This document shows positions 1 to 8,206 of a stretch of DNA of 64,000 bases, one piece after another. The DNA is from PBB1 sp965229345. Its GTDB lineage: Bacteria > Pseudomonadota > Gammaproteobacteria > Burkholderiales > Burkholderiaceae_C. Where the stretch lies: the NCBI GenBank assembly GCA_965229345.1, contig OZ245872.1:3100001-3164000 (forward strand), in the 5' to 3' direction. The notes under the pieces were generated by a model. That model was given only the letters and a program-made list of their open reading frames with translations, did not search any database and was not told where the DNA came from. The position numbers were made by a program, and so were the translations under genes. Every line of letters starts with the position of its first letter. The first letter of the stretch is position 1.

Positions 1-1023
1 CCCGGCGACCAACGCTACTAGCGTAGTGCCAATTGCGTCATAGCCGGAGACTGCACTAAGAACAACCGCGCTCGTCCATAGCAGTTTCTTATTCTGAATG
101 AGCCTGTGGCGATGGGCAGCATAGACGAATCGGCTCACGAATAGGACGCTTGCCCGGCCAATTACCAGTGCCACTGGGACAACGAATGCAAAGCAAGAGA
201 ATAGGATCGCTGGGGTGCTGGCGACGAGTAATGATGCGCTGTTTTCTGTCCAGCGGTACTGAACGTCGGGTGGAAAACTTATCTGAGCGTGATAAAACTT
301 AACTTGATCAATGATCCACAACATCGCGCCAATCAATACGGCCATCTTGATCGGAGCAAGGATCGCAGTCGATATTGGATATCGTTTCCCGAGTTTTCTC
401 ATATCATTTCGCATTTGGGATAGCGCCAAGTAATCCGTCAGAAGGTTTATCCAAATGGTCGACCCGCTAGCTGCCGAAATAAGATAGCTTGGCAGATCGT
501 GGATATATGGCCTCGATACCCTCGCGAAAACAACAACAGTGGGTACCAATAGTGCCAGTACAGCCGCAGTCGTTGGAGACCGCCCCCTCAATATCGTCGG
601 AATTCCTGTTCCCGCAATTAGCGCAAAGCAGAACATGTCATAACGAATCGAATCGCCGGCTATGGTCAACAGGATAGAACTTGGATTATGGTAAGCATCC
701 ACCCAAAACGGGCTAGTAGCTATAACTAATGCTGCGGTTACACAATATGAGACCACGACTGAAGTACTTATCGCCCGCCAAGAAATGATATTATCGCCAA
801 GCATGCGATTGGCCACTCGATCAGCGATCTCGTAAGATTTTCGCAGAACCTCGCGTGCTTTCTCGACTAAACCGCCGTCCAGGTCGGACAGTCGCACCCA
901 CCAAGCCTGCAGTCGGTCCTCTACTTGCTTCTCCTCGTCCTCATACAGAAACGCTGCTGCGTACGCAACCACCAGCGCGGCGGTGGCAGCTAGAACCTGA
1001 AGGGCGACCAGCAGCGGGTCCAT
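1..1023 (-). CDS. Multi-pass membrane protein, C-terminus cut by window edge
   Basis: An open frame starts at ATG 1023 and runs without a stop to position 1, so at least 341 residues are encoded and the end lies outside the window. It begins with a hydrophobic segment (about residues 4-23), then a charged soluble stretch rich in D, E, K and R (24-80). Further hydrophobic segments lie near 85-104, 129-147, 149-167, 222-239, 264-289 and 315-340, giving roughly seven membrane spans. I do not recognise the family. Base composition is clearly lower in GC than the rest of the window and many codons end in A or T, which suggests recent transfer. No partner gene is visible because the next 300 bases are degraded DNA. 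Function is unknown; that it is a real gene follows from the long open frame and the membrane pattern. Confidence 0.6.
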   Translation of the reverse strand, partial: MDPLLVALQVLAATAALVVAYAAAFLYEDEEKQVEDRLQAWWVRLSDLDGGLVEKAREVLRKSYEIADRVANRMLGDNIISWRAISTSVVVSYCVTAALVIATSPFWVDAYHNPSSILLTIAGDSIRYDMFCFALIAGTGIPTILRGRSPTTAAVLALLVPTVVVFARVSRPYIHDLPSYLISAASGSTIWINLLTDYLALSQMRNDMRKLGKRYPISTAILAPIKMAVLIGAMLWIIDQVKFYHAQISFPPDVQYRWTENSASLLVASTPAILFSCFAFVVPVALVIGRASVLFVSRFVYAAHRHRLIQNKKLLWTSAVVLSAVSGYDAIGTTLVALVAG

Positions 1024-1338
1024 ATCACTGACAAGAGTTTCGGATTTTTAACGCTACCCTAAGAGGTACGGTTAGGAAAGATCTCAAGTGCTTGACTAAG
1101 GGTGAGCCTGACCTCTGCGCTCTGCGCGGCCAAACGCACCGTTGCGAGCCAGGCGCTCGCAACGGCGGCTCCAGGACGAAGCGCGCGGCAATGCGCGGCA
1201 CCGCCAACATGCTGGTCTCGGACAACGCGGGCGCCGCGTCGGCCAGTCGTGGCGGCCGATGCACCAAGGCCAATCAGCGCGGTTCGCTTACTGTTGCGCA
1301 CAAAGCCCGATGCGGCTCAACATGTGGCTCAGCGTCTT
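1024..1338. other. Intergenic stretch, no supported gene
   Basis: Short frames cross this stretch on both strands (for example 1059-1301 minus and 1102 onward plus), but none has family features, and they overlap one another in several frames as high-GC DNA usually does. It may contain the decayed front of the SRAP-type gene that follows or the debris of another insertion. I see no RNA gene or clear promoter. Confidence 0.4.
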
Positions 1339-1656
1339 AACGAATGGTGGCGGTTTCGTCGCGCTGACGGCACTCCCTGGGGCCTCGCCGGTCTGTGGAA
1401 CACCTGGACCGATCCGGCGACCGGTGAATGGATTGAGAGCTACACGATGCTCACGATCAATTTGGACGCGCATCCGCTGATGCGCCGCATGCACAAGCCC
1501 AACCCGAAGTTGGGCGCCAACGAGCAGGACAAGCGCAGCGTCGTGGTGATCGAAGCCGCAGATTTCGATGCCTGGCTGACCGGCTCCGTAGACGATGCCA
1601 AAACCTTGATCCACCTGGCACCGGTGGAGGTGTTGTTGGCCGGGCCCGACGGCTGA
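1339..1656 (+). pseudogene. SRAP/YedK (HMCES-like) protein, C-terminal fragment
   Basis: The frame from about 1339 to the stop at 1656 encodes a stretch matching the second half of SOS-response-associated peptidase (SRAP) proteins: a WWRFRRADG strand, then GLAGLWNTWTDPATGEW, YTMLTINLDAHPLM, an RMHKP turn, and a C-terminus with FDAWLTG and LAPVEV. Intact SRAP proteins begin Met-Cys, and that Cys2 crosslinks to abasic sites in single-stranded DNA; the half carrying Cys2 and the catalytic Asn is absent here. The upstream part of the same open frame (from 1102) does not resemble the family. I therefore call it a remnant left by a rearrangement next to the island cassette. Identification of the fragment is firm; the gene is almost certainly not functional. 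Confidence 0.7.
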
Positions 1657-2039
1657 CGCCGATACCTCGACACCACAGCATTTCAGATCATCCGCCGCTG
1701 TCCTTCGAGCGGAATCCCCTGCCTCAGCCATTCGACCGCCGCGTTCTCAGGATCGAGTTGCTGCCGGCGCGGTTCGTGGTGCACCTCCACCGCACGTTCA
1801 TCGCGCTACGCGCGCGGTAACCGCGGCCATTGCGCATGCAGTCGTGCCGTGAACCATGCCATCCTCGAGATCTTGGCTACAGTCGGCAGCAGCTTTGATG
1901 AGCATGGGTTCTCCACGAAATCGACGAATTCAACCAGATGCAAAGCGAAACGCTATGGTCAGCCTGGCGCTCTTTTGATTAATTAAACGTAGCTTCACTG
2001 TTATGATCTTTACATGTACAGCCCTTCCCAGCTCACTCA
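1657..2039. other. Intergenic stretch with putative promoter region of the terminase cassette
   Basis: No protein-coding frame is supported between the SRAP remnant and the gene at 2040. The last 70 bases become AT-rich (from about 1971) and hold an 18-base element that recurs before the methyltransferase gene, so transcription of the cassette probably starts here. The rest shows nothing I can name. Confidence 0.4.
1975..1992 (+). promoter_or_regulatory. Repeated upstream element, copy 1
   Basis: TTGATTAATTAAACGTAG lies 48 bases before the start codon at 2040. A copy differing at one base occurs at 2655-2672, again just upstream of a gene. The element sits in an AT-rich island within high-GC DNA and contains a short palindrome (TTAATTAA). 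It may be a -35/UP-type promoter element or an operator for the putative HTH protein encoded at 2040; the sequence alone does not decide. Confidence 0.45.
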
Positions 2040-2636
2040 ATGAGGATCCCCCGCCTGCACCTGTCGCTAGGCCAGATCGCCTGGGCGATCAACCTGGGCG
2101 AGCCTGCGCCGCGTCATTTGCTGGATCGCTTGAATTACCTGCGCCAACTCGGCATCCCCCTCAATCGCGACCAGCGCGGTGCTGGCAGCGGCAACCGGGT
2201 GCCCTACGACTATGACGACCTGATCGAGTGCGGTGTCGCCCTGTTCGCCCTGGAGAGCGGCATGAAGCCCGCCGACGTCAGCAAGGTGCTCGTCGGTGAA
2301 CGTCCGACCAGGCGAAAGACCTACCGCAAGGCGCTGCAGGTGCTGCCTGATCTGGCTTTGACTGCTCCATGGGTCAAGAGCCGCGGCAAGACCGTGCCAA
2401 TGATCGCCGATGAGGTCTGGCTGCGTCTGCACAACCGCTATTCGGAGACGCCCGGGACCTTTGAGGTGCTCGGCCCTCTGAAGGGCGATCCGCCTGCCGG
2501 TGGGTCGATCTTCGATCCGGTCGAGCGCTTTGCCGATGGGCTGACCTTTCGTCTGGTGCCGCTGACGCGGCTGGCGCTGCAGTGGACCGCCTGGGCGCTG
2601 GAGGCACCGCAGACTCGCACCGGGCCGCGCACCTGA
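2040..2636 (+). CDS. Hypothetical protein with putative MerR-like DNA-binding region
   Basis: 198 residues from ATG 2040. The N-terminal 85 residues (RHLLDRLNYLRQLGIP, then a short basic Gly-rich turn, then YDYDDLIECGVALFALESG followed by MKPADVSKVL) look like a helix-turn-helix plus wing of the MerR type; this is a motif-level judgement, not a firm family match. The C-terminal half is unrecognised. It is the first gene of a cassette with the ParB-methyltransferase (2745), a DUF5681 protein and terminase. It shares an upstream 18-base element with the methyltransferase gene, so a role as cassette regulator is plausible. The ATG has no strong ribosome-binding site, so the start is uncertain. 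No enzyme motif is visible. Confidence 0.6.
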   Translation: MRIPRLHLSLGQIAWAINLGEPAPRHLLDRLNYLRQLGIPLNRDQRGAGSGNRVPYDYDDLIECGVALFALESGMKPADVSKVLVGERPTRRKTYRKALQVLPDLALTAPWVKSRGKTVPMIADEVWLRLHNRYSETPGTFEVLGPLKGDPPAGGSIFDPVERFADGLTFRLVPLTRLALQWTAWALEAPQTRTGPRT

Positions 2637-2654
2637 TGTGGATGTTGTTTTGCT

Positions 2655-2672
2655 TTGATTATTTAAACGTAG
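2655..2672 (+). promoter_or_regulatory. Repeated upstream element, copy 2
   Basis: TTGATTATTTAAACGTAG is identical at 17 of 18 positions to the element at 1975-1992. It lies 72 bases before the chosen start of the ParB-methyltransferase gene (2745), in an AT-rich gap after the stop at 2636. Two near-identical copies before two neighbouring genes suggest a common promoter element or regulator site. Confidence 0.45.
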
Positions 2673-2744
2673 TTGTACTCTTTTCTGGTTCGGTTTGTTG
2701 TTGGTTGGTTCGTTCCATCGATTCACTTCACAAAGGATTCATCC

Positions 2745-4157
2745 ATGTCTGCCCTTGCAACGGTTCCTGGCTCTGCCGCTTCTCCGGCGTCGCTACCGCG
2801 CTTCCGCCCCACCATCGTCACGCTGCCTGTCGATTCGATTCAGCTGGATCCGGGCAACCCTCGTCAGCACTCGACCAAGCAGATCGGTCAGATCGCTCGC
2901 AGCATTTCTACCTTTGGCTTCAACGTGCCGCTGCTGATCGACCCGTCGTCGAAGTTGATTGCCGGTCATGGTCGCTTGCTGGCGTGCCGCAAGCTGGGCT
3001 GGACCGAGGTGCCGACGATCTGCCTGGACCACCTGAGCGAGGCCCAGGCTCGGGCCTTCATGATCACCGACAACAAGCTGACCGAGAACTCGACCTGGGA
3101 CGACAAGCTGTTGGCCGAGAGCCTGAAGGCCTTGTCGGTGCTGGATCTGGATTTCTCGCTCGAGGTGCTGGGCTTCGAGATGGGGGAGCTTGATTGCCGG
3201 ATTCAGGGATTGGACGGTGGCGTCGAGTCGGATGTGGCCGATGTGCTGCCACCGCCCTCCTCTGCTTCGGTGCCTGCAGTCTCAGTGGTTGGTGATCTGT
3301 GGGTGCTGGGATCACACCGCATCCTGTGTGCAGACAGCTTGCTCGCCGCTTCGTATGAAAGGTTGATGGCAGGTTCGCTGGCCACGATGGTGTTCGAGGA
3401 CCCGCCGTACAACGTGGCGATCGACGGTCACGTCGGCGGCAAGGGTGCGATCAAGCACCGCGAGTTCGCGATGGGCTGCGGCGAGATGAGCTCGGCCGAG
3501 TTCACACAGTTCCTGACGGTGGTGTTCGGCCACGCAGCACGCCACAGCACGAATGGATCGATCCACTACCAGTGCATGGACTGGCGCCATGTCGCCGAGA
3601 TCACAGCCGCTGGCGCGTCGTCATACAGCGCGCTGAAGAACATCTGTGTGTGGAGCAAGAACGTAGGTGGCATGGGCTCGCTGTACCGCTCGCGCCACGA
3701 GTTGATCTTCGTGTTCAAGAACGGCACGGCGGCGCACATCAACAACGTGGAGCTGGGTCGCCATGGCCGCTACCGCACCAATGTCTGGGAATACAGCAGC
3801 ATCGCGTCGACGCGCAAGGCGACCGATGAGGGTGATCTGTTGGCGATGCACCCGACGGTCAAGCCAGTGCGTCTGGTGGCGGATGCGATCCTGGATGTGT
3901 CGAAGCGCGGTGACATCGTGTTGGATGCGTTCCTCGGCAGCGGCAGCACGCTGATCGCGGCGCAGCGTACCGGGCGGGTTTGCCACGGGATGGAGATCGA
4001 TCCGCTGTATGTCGACACCGCCATTCGTCGTTGGCAGGCGGACACCGGGGGTGATGCGATCCTGGCGGCGACGGGTGAAACGTTCGCCGAGGTCGAGAAC
4101 CGCCGCAAGGCGGAAGCCGAAGCCTCCAGCACCGAAGGAGTCGGCCATGGCGTCTGA
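2745..4157 (+). CDS. ParB-domain DNA methyltransferase (N4/N6, beta class)
   Basis: 470 residues from ATG 2745, preceded by AAAGGA about nine bases upstream; an in-frame ATG at 2673 lacks a good site. Residues about 24-130 form a ParB/Srx-like domain (IVTLPVDSIQLDPGNPRQHS; LIAGHGRLLACRKLG; ITDNKLTENSTWD). The rest is an amino-methyltransferase: the catalytic DPPY is at 219-222 and the AdoMet-binding motif DAFLGSGST at 394-402. DPPY before the AdoMet loop is the beta-class order, consistent with adenine-N6 or cytosine-N4 methylation. Proteins of this architecture are common in prophages and islands, usually next to terminase genes, as here. The 3' end overlaps the next gene by 11 bases. Without a matching endonuclease it is probably an orphan methylase protecting or marking the element; its target is not readable from sequence. 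Confidence 0.88.
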   Translation: MSALATVPGSAASPASLPRFRPTIVTLPVDSIQLDPGNPRQHSTKQIGQIARSISTFGFNVPLLIDPSSKLIAGHGRLLACRKLGWTEVPTICLDHLSEAQARAFMITDNKLTENSTWDDKLLAESLKALSVLDLDFSLEVLGFEMGELDCRIQGLDGGVESDVADVLPPPSSASVPAVSVVGDLWVLGSHRILCADSLLAASYERLMAGSLATMVFEDPPYNVAIDGHVGGKGAIKHREFAMGCGEMSSAEFTQFLTVVFGHAARHSTNGSIHYQCMDWRHVAEITAAGASSYSALKNICVWSKNVGGMGSLYRSRHELIFVFKNGTAAHINNVELGRHGRYRTNVWEYSSIASTRKATDEGDLLAMHPTVKPVRLVADAILDVSKRGDIVLDAFLGSGSTLIAAQRTGRVCHGMEIDPLYVDTAIRRWQADTGGDAILAATGETFAEVENRRKAEAEASSTEGVGHGV

Positions 4158-4617
4158 GATTCCTTTGCCGAAGGACTCGGCGGCGGTGGGTTCGAGCGCT
4201 GGTGTCGGCGCCACCAGCAACAGCAACTACGACGTCGGCTACGCCAAGCCTCCGGTGGCCACGCGTTTTGCAGCGGGTCACTCAGGCAACCCGCGCGGTC
4301 GCCCGAAGGGCTCGCGCAATGTGGCCACCACGTTGTTGCGTGAACTCGGTGCGGTGGTGACCATCCAGGAAAACGGTCGCCGCCGCAAGATCACGAAGCT
4401 GGAGGCGATCATGAAGCAGCAGGTGAACCTGGCGGCTTCGGGTGACCAGCGCTCTGCTCAGTTCATCGTGGGGCTCGTGCAGACCTCCGAGTCGGCACCG
4501 GCGCCCTTGGCCGGGCCGCTGTCGAGCGAGGCCGATGAGCAGGTGAAGAAGGCGCTCGTGCAGCGCATGCGTGCCTTGGTCAAGCAAAGCGACGGAGGCG
4601 GCGATGAGCAGTTTTGA
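4147..4617 (+). CDS. DUF5681 domain-containing protein
   Basis: 156 residues from ATG 4147, preceded by a GAAGGAG site and overlapping the methyltransferase gene by 11 bases. The diagnostic DUF5681 segment is seen near residues 43-60 (FAAGHSGNPRGRPKGSRN), followed by a basic helical region (RRRKITKLEAIMKQQ). DUF5681 proteins of phages and islands lie directly before the large terminase gene, as here, and are thought to be small-terminase-like or DNA-binding partners; that role is inference. The stop overlaps the start of the terminase gene by 14 bases, so the two are probably translationally coupled. Confidence 0.85.
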   Translation: MASEIPLPKDSAAVGSSAGVGATSNSNYDVGYAKPPVATRFAAGHSGNPRGRPKGSRNVATTLLRELGAVVTIQENGRRRKITKLEAIMKQQVNLAASGDQRSAQFIVGLVQTSESAPAPLAGPLSSEADEQVKKALVQRMRALVKQSDGGGDEQF

Positions 4618-6061
4618 TGCGCAGACCTTCGCGGCCTTGCTGCGCGGTGATTTCTACGCCTTTGTGCAGCGCAGCTTTGCGGTGCTGAATCCGGCGATTC
4701 CGTTTGCGGAGAACTGGCACCTGGAGTTGCTGGCCGGTTCGCTGGAGCGCTGCCGTACCGGGGCGTGTCGTCGGCTGATCATCAATGTGCCACCGCGCAG
4801 CCTGAAGTCAATCTGTGCGTCGGTGGCGTTTCCGGCATGGGTCCTGGGGCACGACCCGTCGGCGCGGCTCATCTGTGCGTCGTATGGGCAGGAGCTGGCG
4901 GCCAAGCACGCGCTGGACACGCGCATCGTGATGGAGGATGCGTTTTACAAGGTCACGTTTCCAGGGACGCGGGTGTCGGCGAGGAAGCAGGCGTTGGCAG
5001 ACTTTGAGACGACGGCCAAGGGCGGACGGATGGCAACGTCAGTGGGTGGGGTGCTGACAGGCCGGGGTGCGGATTTTCTGATCATTGACGATCCGCAAAA
5101 GCCCAATGAGGTGCTCTCGGAGGTACAGCGCGCCTCCGTCAATGACTGGTATGACCACTCGCTGCTGAGCCGGCTGAACAACCAATCGACCGGGGTGATC
5201 ATTGTGATCATGCAGCGGCTGCACCTGGATGACCTTGTGGGCCACGTGCTCGAGCAAGGGGGCTGGGAAGTGTTGCGCCTGCCGGCGATCGCCGTGGACG
5301 ACGAGGTGCACCGGATCTGGACGCCATACGGCGAATACACGCATGTGCGGCGTACGGGTGAGGCGCTGCATCCGGCACGTGATTCGCTGGAGACGCTGGC
5401 TGCCATGCGTGCTTCGATGGGTGAGTACCCGTTCGCCGGCCAGTATCAGCAGGATCCGGTGCCGCAGGGTGGCGGGCTGGTGAAGGGACACTGGTTCATG
5501 ACGTACGAGCCGGAGCAGTTGCCGAGCTCGGGGGGCCAGATCATTCAGTCATGGGACACGGCTTCGAAGGAAAGCGAGTTGTCGAGCTTCAGTGTGTGCA
5601 CAACCTGGCTGGTGCATGACAAGCGGCATTACCTGCTGCATGTGCTGCGCCGTCGTATGGACTACCCGACGTTGAAGCGCGAGGTGGTTCGGCTGGCGAA
5701 GGAATTCAAGGCGGCCACGGTGCTGATCGAAGACAAATCTTCTGGGATTCAGTTGATTCAGGAATTGCGCGGTGAGGGCTTGTACAGCGTGAAGGGGGTC
5801 CGGCCGGAAGGTGACAAGACGATGCGCCTGAACGCGCAGACGGCGACGATCGAGAACGGGTTGGTGTTCCTGCCGCGTCAGGCTCCGTGGTTGCTGGACT
5901 ATGTGGCGGAGATGACGAGTTTCCCGAGGGCCAAGCACAGTGATCAGGTGGATTCGACGTCGCAGGCGTTGGCGTGGGTCAAGAGCGCGATGTATGGGCC
6001 GGGGATGGGGTTGCTCAACTACTACAAGCAGCAGGCTGAGTTAGCGCAGCGGGGGCGGTAG
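4604..6061 (+). CDS. terL: Phage terminase large subunit
   Basis: 485 residues from ATG 4604, with GGAGG eight bases upstream. The ATPase half has a terminase-type deviant Walker A (PPRSLKS, 63-69), where PPRHGKS is usual, and a Walker B at IIDDPQ (160-165). The C-terminal RNase H-fold nuclease is marked by acidic residues in SWDTASKES (D318), LIEDKSSG (E376, D377) and DQVDSTSQAL (D447). These are the parts needed to cut and pump DNA into a procapsid. Length is normal and no frameshift is seen, so the protein may be active. No portal, capsid, tail, lysis or replication genes follow: the next gene is hsdM. It is thus an orphan terminase in a methylase cassette, a pattern that could serve packaging by a helper phage or be a degraded prophage. 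Confidence 0.92.
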   Translation: MSSFDAQTFAALLRGDFYAFVQRSFAVLNPAIPFAENWHLELLAGSLERCRTGACRRLIINVPPRSLKSICASVAFPAWVLGHDPSARLICASYGQELAAKHALDTRIVMEDAFYKVTFPGTRVSARKQALADFETTAKGGRMATSVGGVLTGRGADFLIIDDPQKPNEVLSEVQRASVNDWYDHSLLSRLNNQSTGVIIVIMQRLHLDDLVGHVLEQGGWEVLRLPAIAVDDEVHRIWTPYGEYTHVRRTGEALHPARDSLETLAAMRASMGEYPFAGQYQQDPVPQGGGLVKGHWFMTYEPEQLPSSGGQIIQSWDTASKESELSSFSVCTTWLVHDKRHYLLHVLRRRMDYPTLKREVVRLAKEFKAATVLIEDKSSGIQLIQELRGEGLYSVKGVRPEGDKTMRLNAQTATIENGLVFLPRQAPWLLDYVAEMTSFPRAKHSDQVDSTSQALAWVKSAMYGPGMGLLNYYKQQAELAQRGR

Positions 6062-6245
6062 GTGAGCGAGTGGCAACGTGCGGCGAAACGGCGTGGAGCT
6101 TGAGGCTGGGTATAAAGGAATCTGCCGATCGTGGGTAACCGGTCAACTCGCCGAAGCGTAGGTCTGCGGTCAGCAAAACACCAGCCACAATTTCCATCGC
6201 GGTTGATTTCCTTCGCGCCACTCTTCATCGACGCCGAACCGGCAC

Positions 6246-7742
6246 ATGAATCACGACCAAATCAGCCTGTCTGTCCTCGAATCCCACCTTTGGGAGTCCG
6301 CCAACATTCTGCGCGGCCCGGTCGACGCCGCCGACTTCAAGACCTACATCTTTCCGCTGCTTTTTTTCAAGCGCATCTGCGATGTCTGGGACGACGAGTA
6401 CCAGGAGATCGTTGACGAAACCGGGGATGAACAACTGGCTTGGTTCCCGGAATCGCACCGCTTCCAGATTCCCGAAGACTGCCATTGGAACGACGTCCGC
6501 AGCAAGGCCAGCAACGTCGGCGCCGCCTTGCAGCGCGCCATGCGCGAGATCGAGAAGGCCAACCCAGAGACGCTGTACGGCGTGTTCGGCGATGCACAGT
6601 GGTCAAACAAGGACCGGCTCTCGGATGCCCTGCTCAAGGATCTGGTTGAGCATTTTTCTCGGCTGCCGCTCGGCAACCACAACGTCACTTCCGACCTGCT
6701 CGGTAATGCCTACGAGTACCTGATCAAGAAGTTCGCTGACGCCACCAACAAGAAGGCCGGCGAGTTCTACACGCCGCGCAGTGTGGTGCGGTTGATGATC
6801 GACATGCTCGCCCCCAAGGAAGCCGAGACGATCTACGACCCCGCGTGCGGCACCGGAGGCATGCTGCTGGCCGCCGTGCAGCACGTGAAGGAACAGCACG
6901 GAGACGTGAAGCGTCTGTGGGGCAAGCTGTACGGCCAGGAAAAGAACCTGACCACCTCGTCGATCGCCCGCATGAACCTGTTCCTGCACGGCATCGAGGA
7001 TTTCCAGGTGGTGCGTGGCGACACGCTGCGCAACCCGGCCTTCTTCGACGGCGACCGGCTCGCCACCTTTGATTGCGTGATCGCCAATCCACCCTTCTCG
7101 CTCGAGAAGTGGGGTGAAGAGCTGTGGCTGAGCGACCCCTTCGGCCGCAACTTCGCGGGCCTGCCGCCTTCGTCGAGCGGCGACTTCGCCTGGGTTCAAC
7201 ACATGGTGAAGTCCATGGCCGACGTGTCAGGCCGTATGGCCGTCGTGCTTCCCCAGGGGGCCCTTTTCCGAAAAGGCGCTGAAGGAGAAATCCGGCGGAA
7301 GCTGCTGGAGATGGACCTGATCGAAGCGGTGATCGGGCTCGCACCTAATCTGTTCTACGGCACAGGGCTCGCGGCGTGCATCTTGGTCCTGCGCAAGCGC
7401 AAGTCTGCTCAGCACAAGAAGAAGGTGCTGATCGCCGATGCATCGCGACTGTTCCGCCGCGGCCGCGCGCAGAACTATCTGGAGCTTGAACACGCCGCCG
7501 ACATAGTGGGTTGGTATCGCGGCTTTTGCGATGTGCAGGATGCCGTGCGAGTGGTCAGCCTCGACGAGATCAAGGCAGAGGACTGGACGCTGAACATTTC
7601 TCGCTACGTGCTGCCACCGCTGCAGGAAGACATTCCACCGCTGCCTGAGGCCATCGCCACATTCAAGGAGGCGCTGACCCGCTGTCGCGAAGCCGAAGAG
7701 CGCCTCGCCCAGATCATGACCGAAGGGGGGTGGCTGCAATGA
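6246..7742 (+). CDS. hsdM: Type I restriction-modification DNA methylase HsdM, first copy
   Basis: 498 residues from ATG 6246. An N-terminal HsdM_N helical domain (about 7-140; FPLLFFKRICDVWDDEY) precedes the N6-adenine methylase core with the AdoMet loop DPACGTGG (198-205) and catalytic NPPF (281-284). Length is typical. It starts an operon of hsdM, a HEPN-type gene, a second hsdM, hsdS, hsdR and two further defence-type genes, with overlaps or short gaps throughout. The promoter is presumably within 6062-6245. It is clearly paralogous to the second HsdM at 8206 over its whole length but differs at many positions (NPPF against NPPY, different C-termini), so this is not a recent duplication. 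Whether both subunits enter one enzyme is unknown. Confidence 0.93.
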   Translation: MNHDQISLSVLESHLWESANILRGPVDAADFKTYIFPLLFFKRICDVWDDEYQEIVDETGDEQLAWFPESHRFQIPEDCHWNDVRSKASNVGAALQRAMREIEKANPETLYGVFGDAQWSNKDRLSDALLKDLVEHFSRLPLGNHNVTSDLLGNAYEYLIKKFADATNKKAGEFYTPRSVVRLMIDMLAPKEAETIYDPACGTGGMLLAAVQHVKEQHGDVKRLWGKLYGQEKNLTTSSIARMNLFLHGIEDFQVVRGDTLRNPAFFDGDRLATFDCVIANPPFSLEKWGEELWLSDPFGRNFAGLPPSSSGDFAWVQHMVKSMADVSGRMAVVLPQGALFRKGAEGEIRRKLLEMDLIEAVIGLAPNLFYGTGLAACILVLRKRKSAQHKKKVLIADASRLFRRGRAQNYLELEHAADIVGWYRGFCDVQDAVRVVSLDEIKAEDWTLNISRYVLPPLQEDIPPLPEAIATFKEALTRCREAEERLAQIMTEGGWLQ

Positions 7743-8206
7743 TGTATGAGGAGGTCATCGCTGACTTTGCACAGCGAACTGCAGCGAATCTAAAAGCCAT
7801 TCGGGCAATGCGAGCCGGGGACTCCAAAGCAGATGTCTACGAGGTAACTCAACTCGTGAACTCGATGCTGGGCCTGCTGGTGTTCCCTCAGCAGCGGTAC
7901 ATCGATCGGATTCCCAAGACGTCGATAGCTGAGCTTGAACGCGACGGATGGCCCATTCCTTCCGTGATTGGTGACTATCCACAAGTGGAAGATTTGCGCG
8001 ACTTGGTACGCATGCTTCGGAACGCTGTGACGCACTGCAACCTTGAGTTCCAGCCGGGTCCGGGCGGCGAGATTGAGCGTTTGACCGTGTGGAATACAGA
8101 TCCAAGGAGCCGGAAAGTGACTTGGAAGGCGGAGATGATGGTCGCCGACCTTGATGGGATCACCCAAAAGTTCATCGAGGTGCTCTTGAACAAAAAGGCG
8201 CCGTGA
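7739..8206 (+). CDS. HEPN-family protein (pEK499_p136-like), putative RNase
   Basis: 155 residues from ATG 7739, chosen because a GGGGGG run lies eight bases upstream; it overlaps the hsdM stop by four bases. The protein is mostly helical and carries RNAVTH at 94-99, the RX4H signature of HEPN ribonucleases. The N-terminal stretch (EVIADFAQRTAANL, then YEVTQLVNSMLGLLVFPQQ) resembles the HEPN family first named from plasmid pEK499 protein p136; that family name is from memory and less certain than the motif. HEPN proteins often act as RNA-cutting effectors in toxin-antitoxin and abortive-infection systems. Its position between two hsdM genes with coupled starts suggests an effector that acts when modification or restriction fails. 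No separate antitoxin is adjacent. Confidence 0.7.
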   Translation: MMYEEVIADFAQRTAANLKAIRAMRAGDSKADVYEVTQLVNSMLGLLVFPQQRYIDRIPKTSIAELERDGWPIPSVIGDYPQVEDLRDLVRMLRNAVTHCNLEFQPGPGGEIERLTVWNTDPRSRKVTWKAEMMVADLDGITQKFIEVLLNKKAP

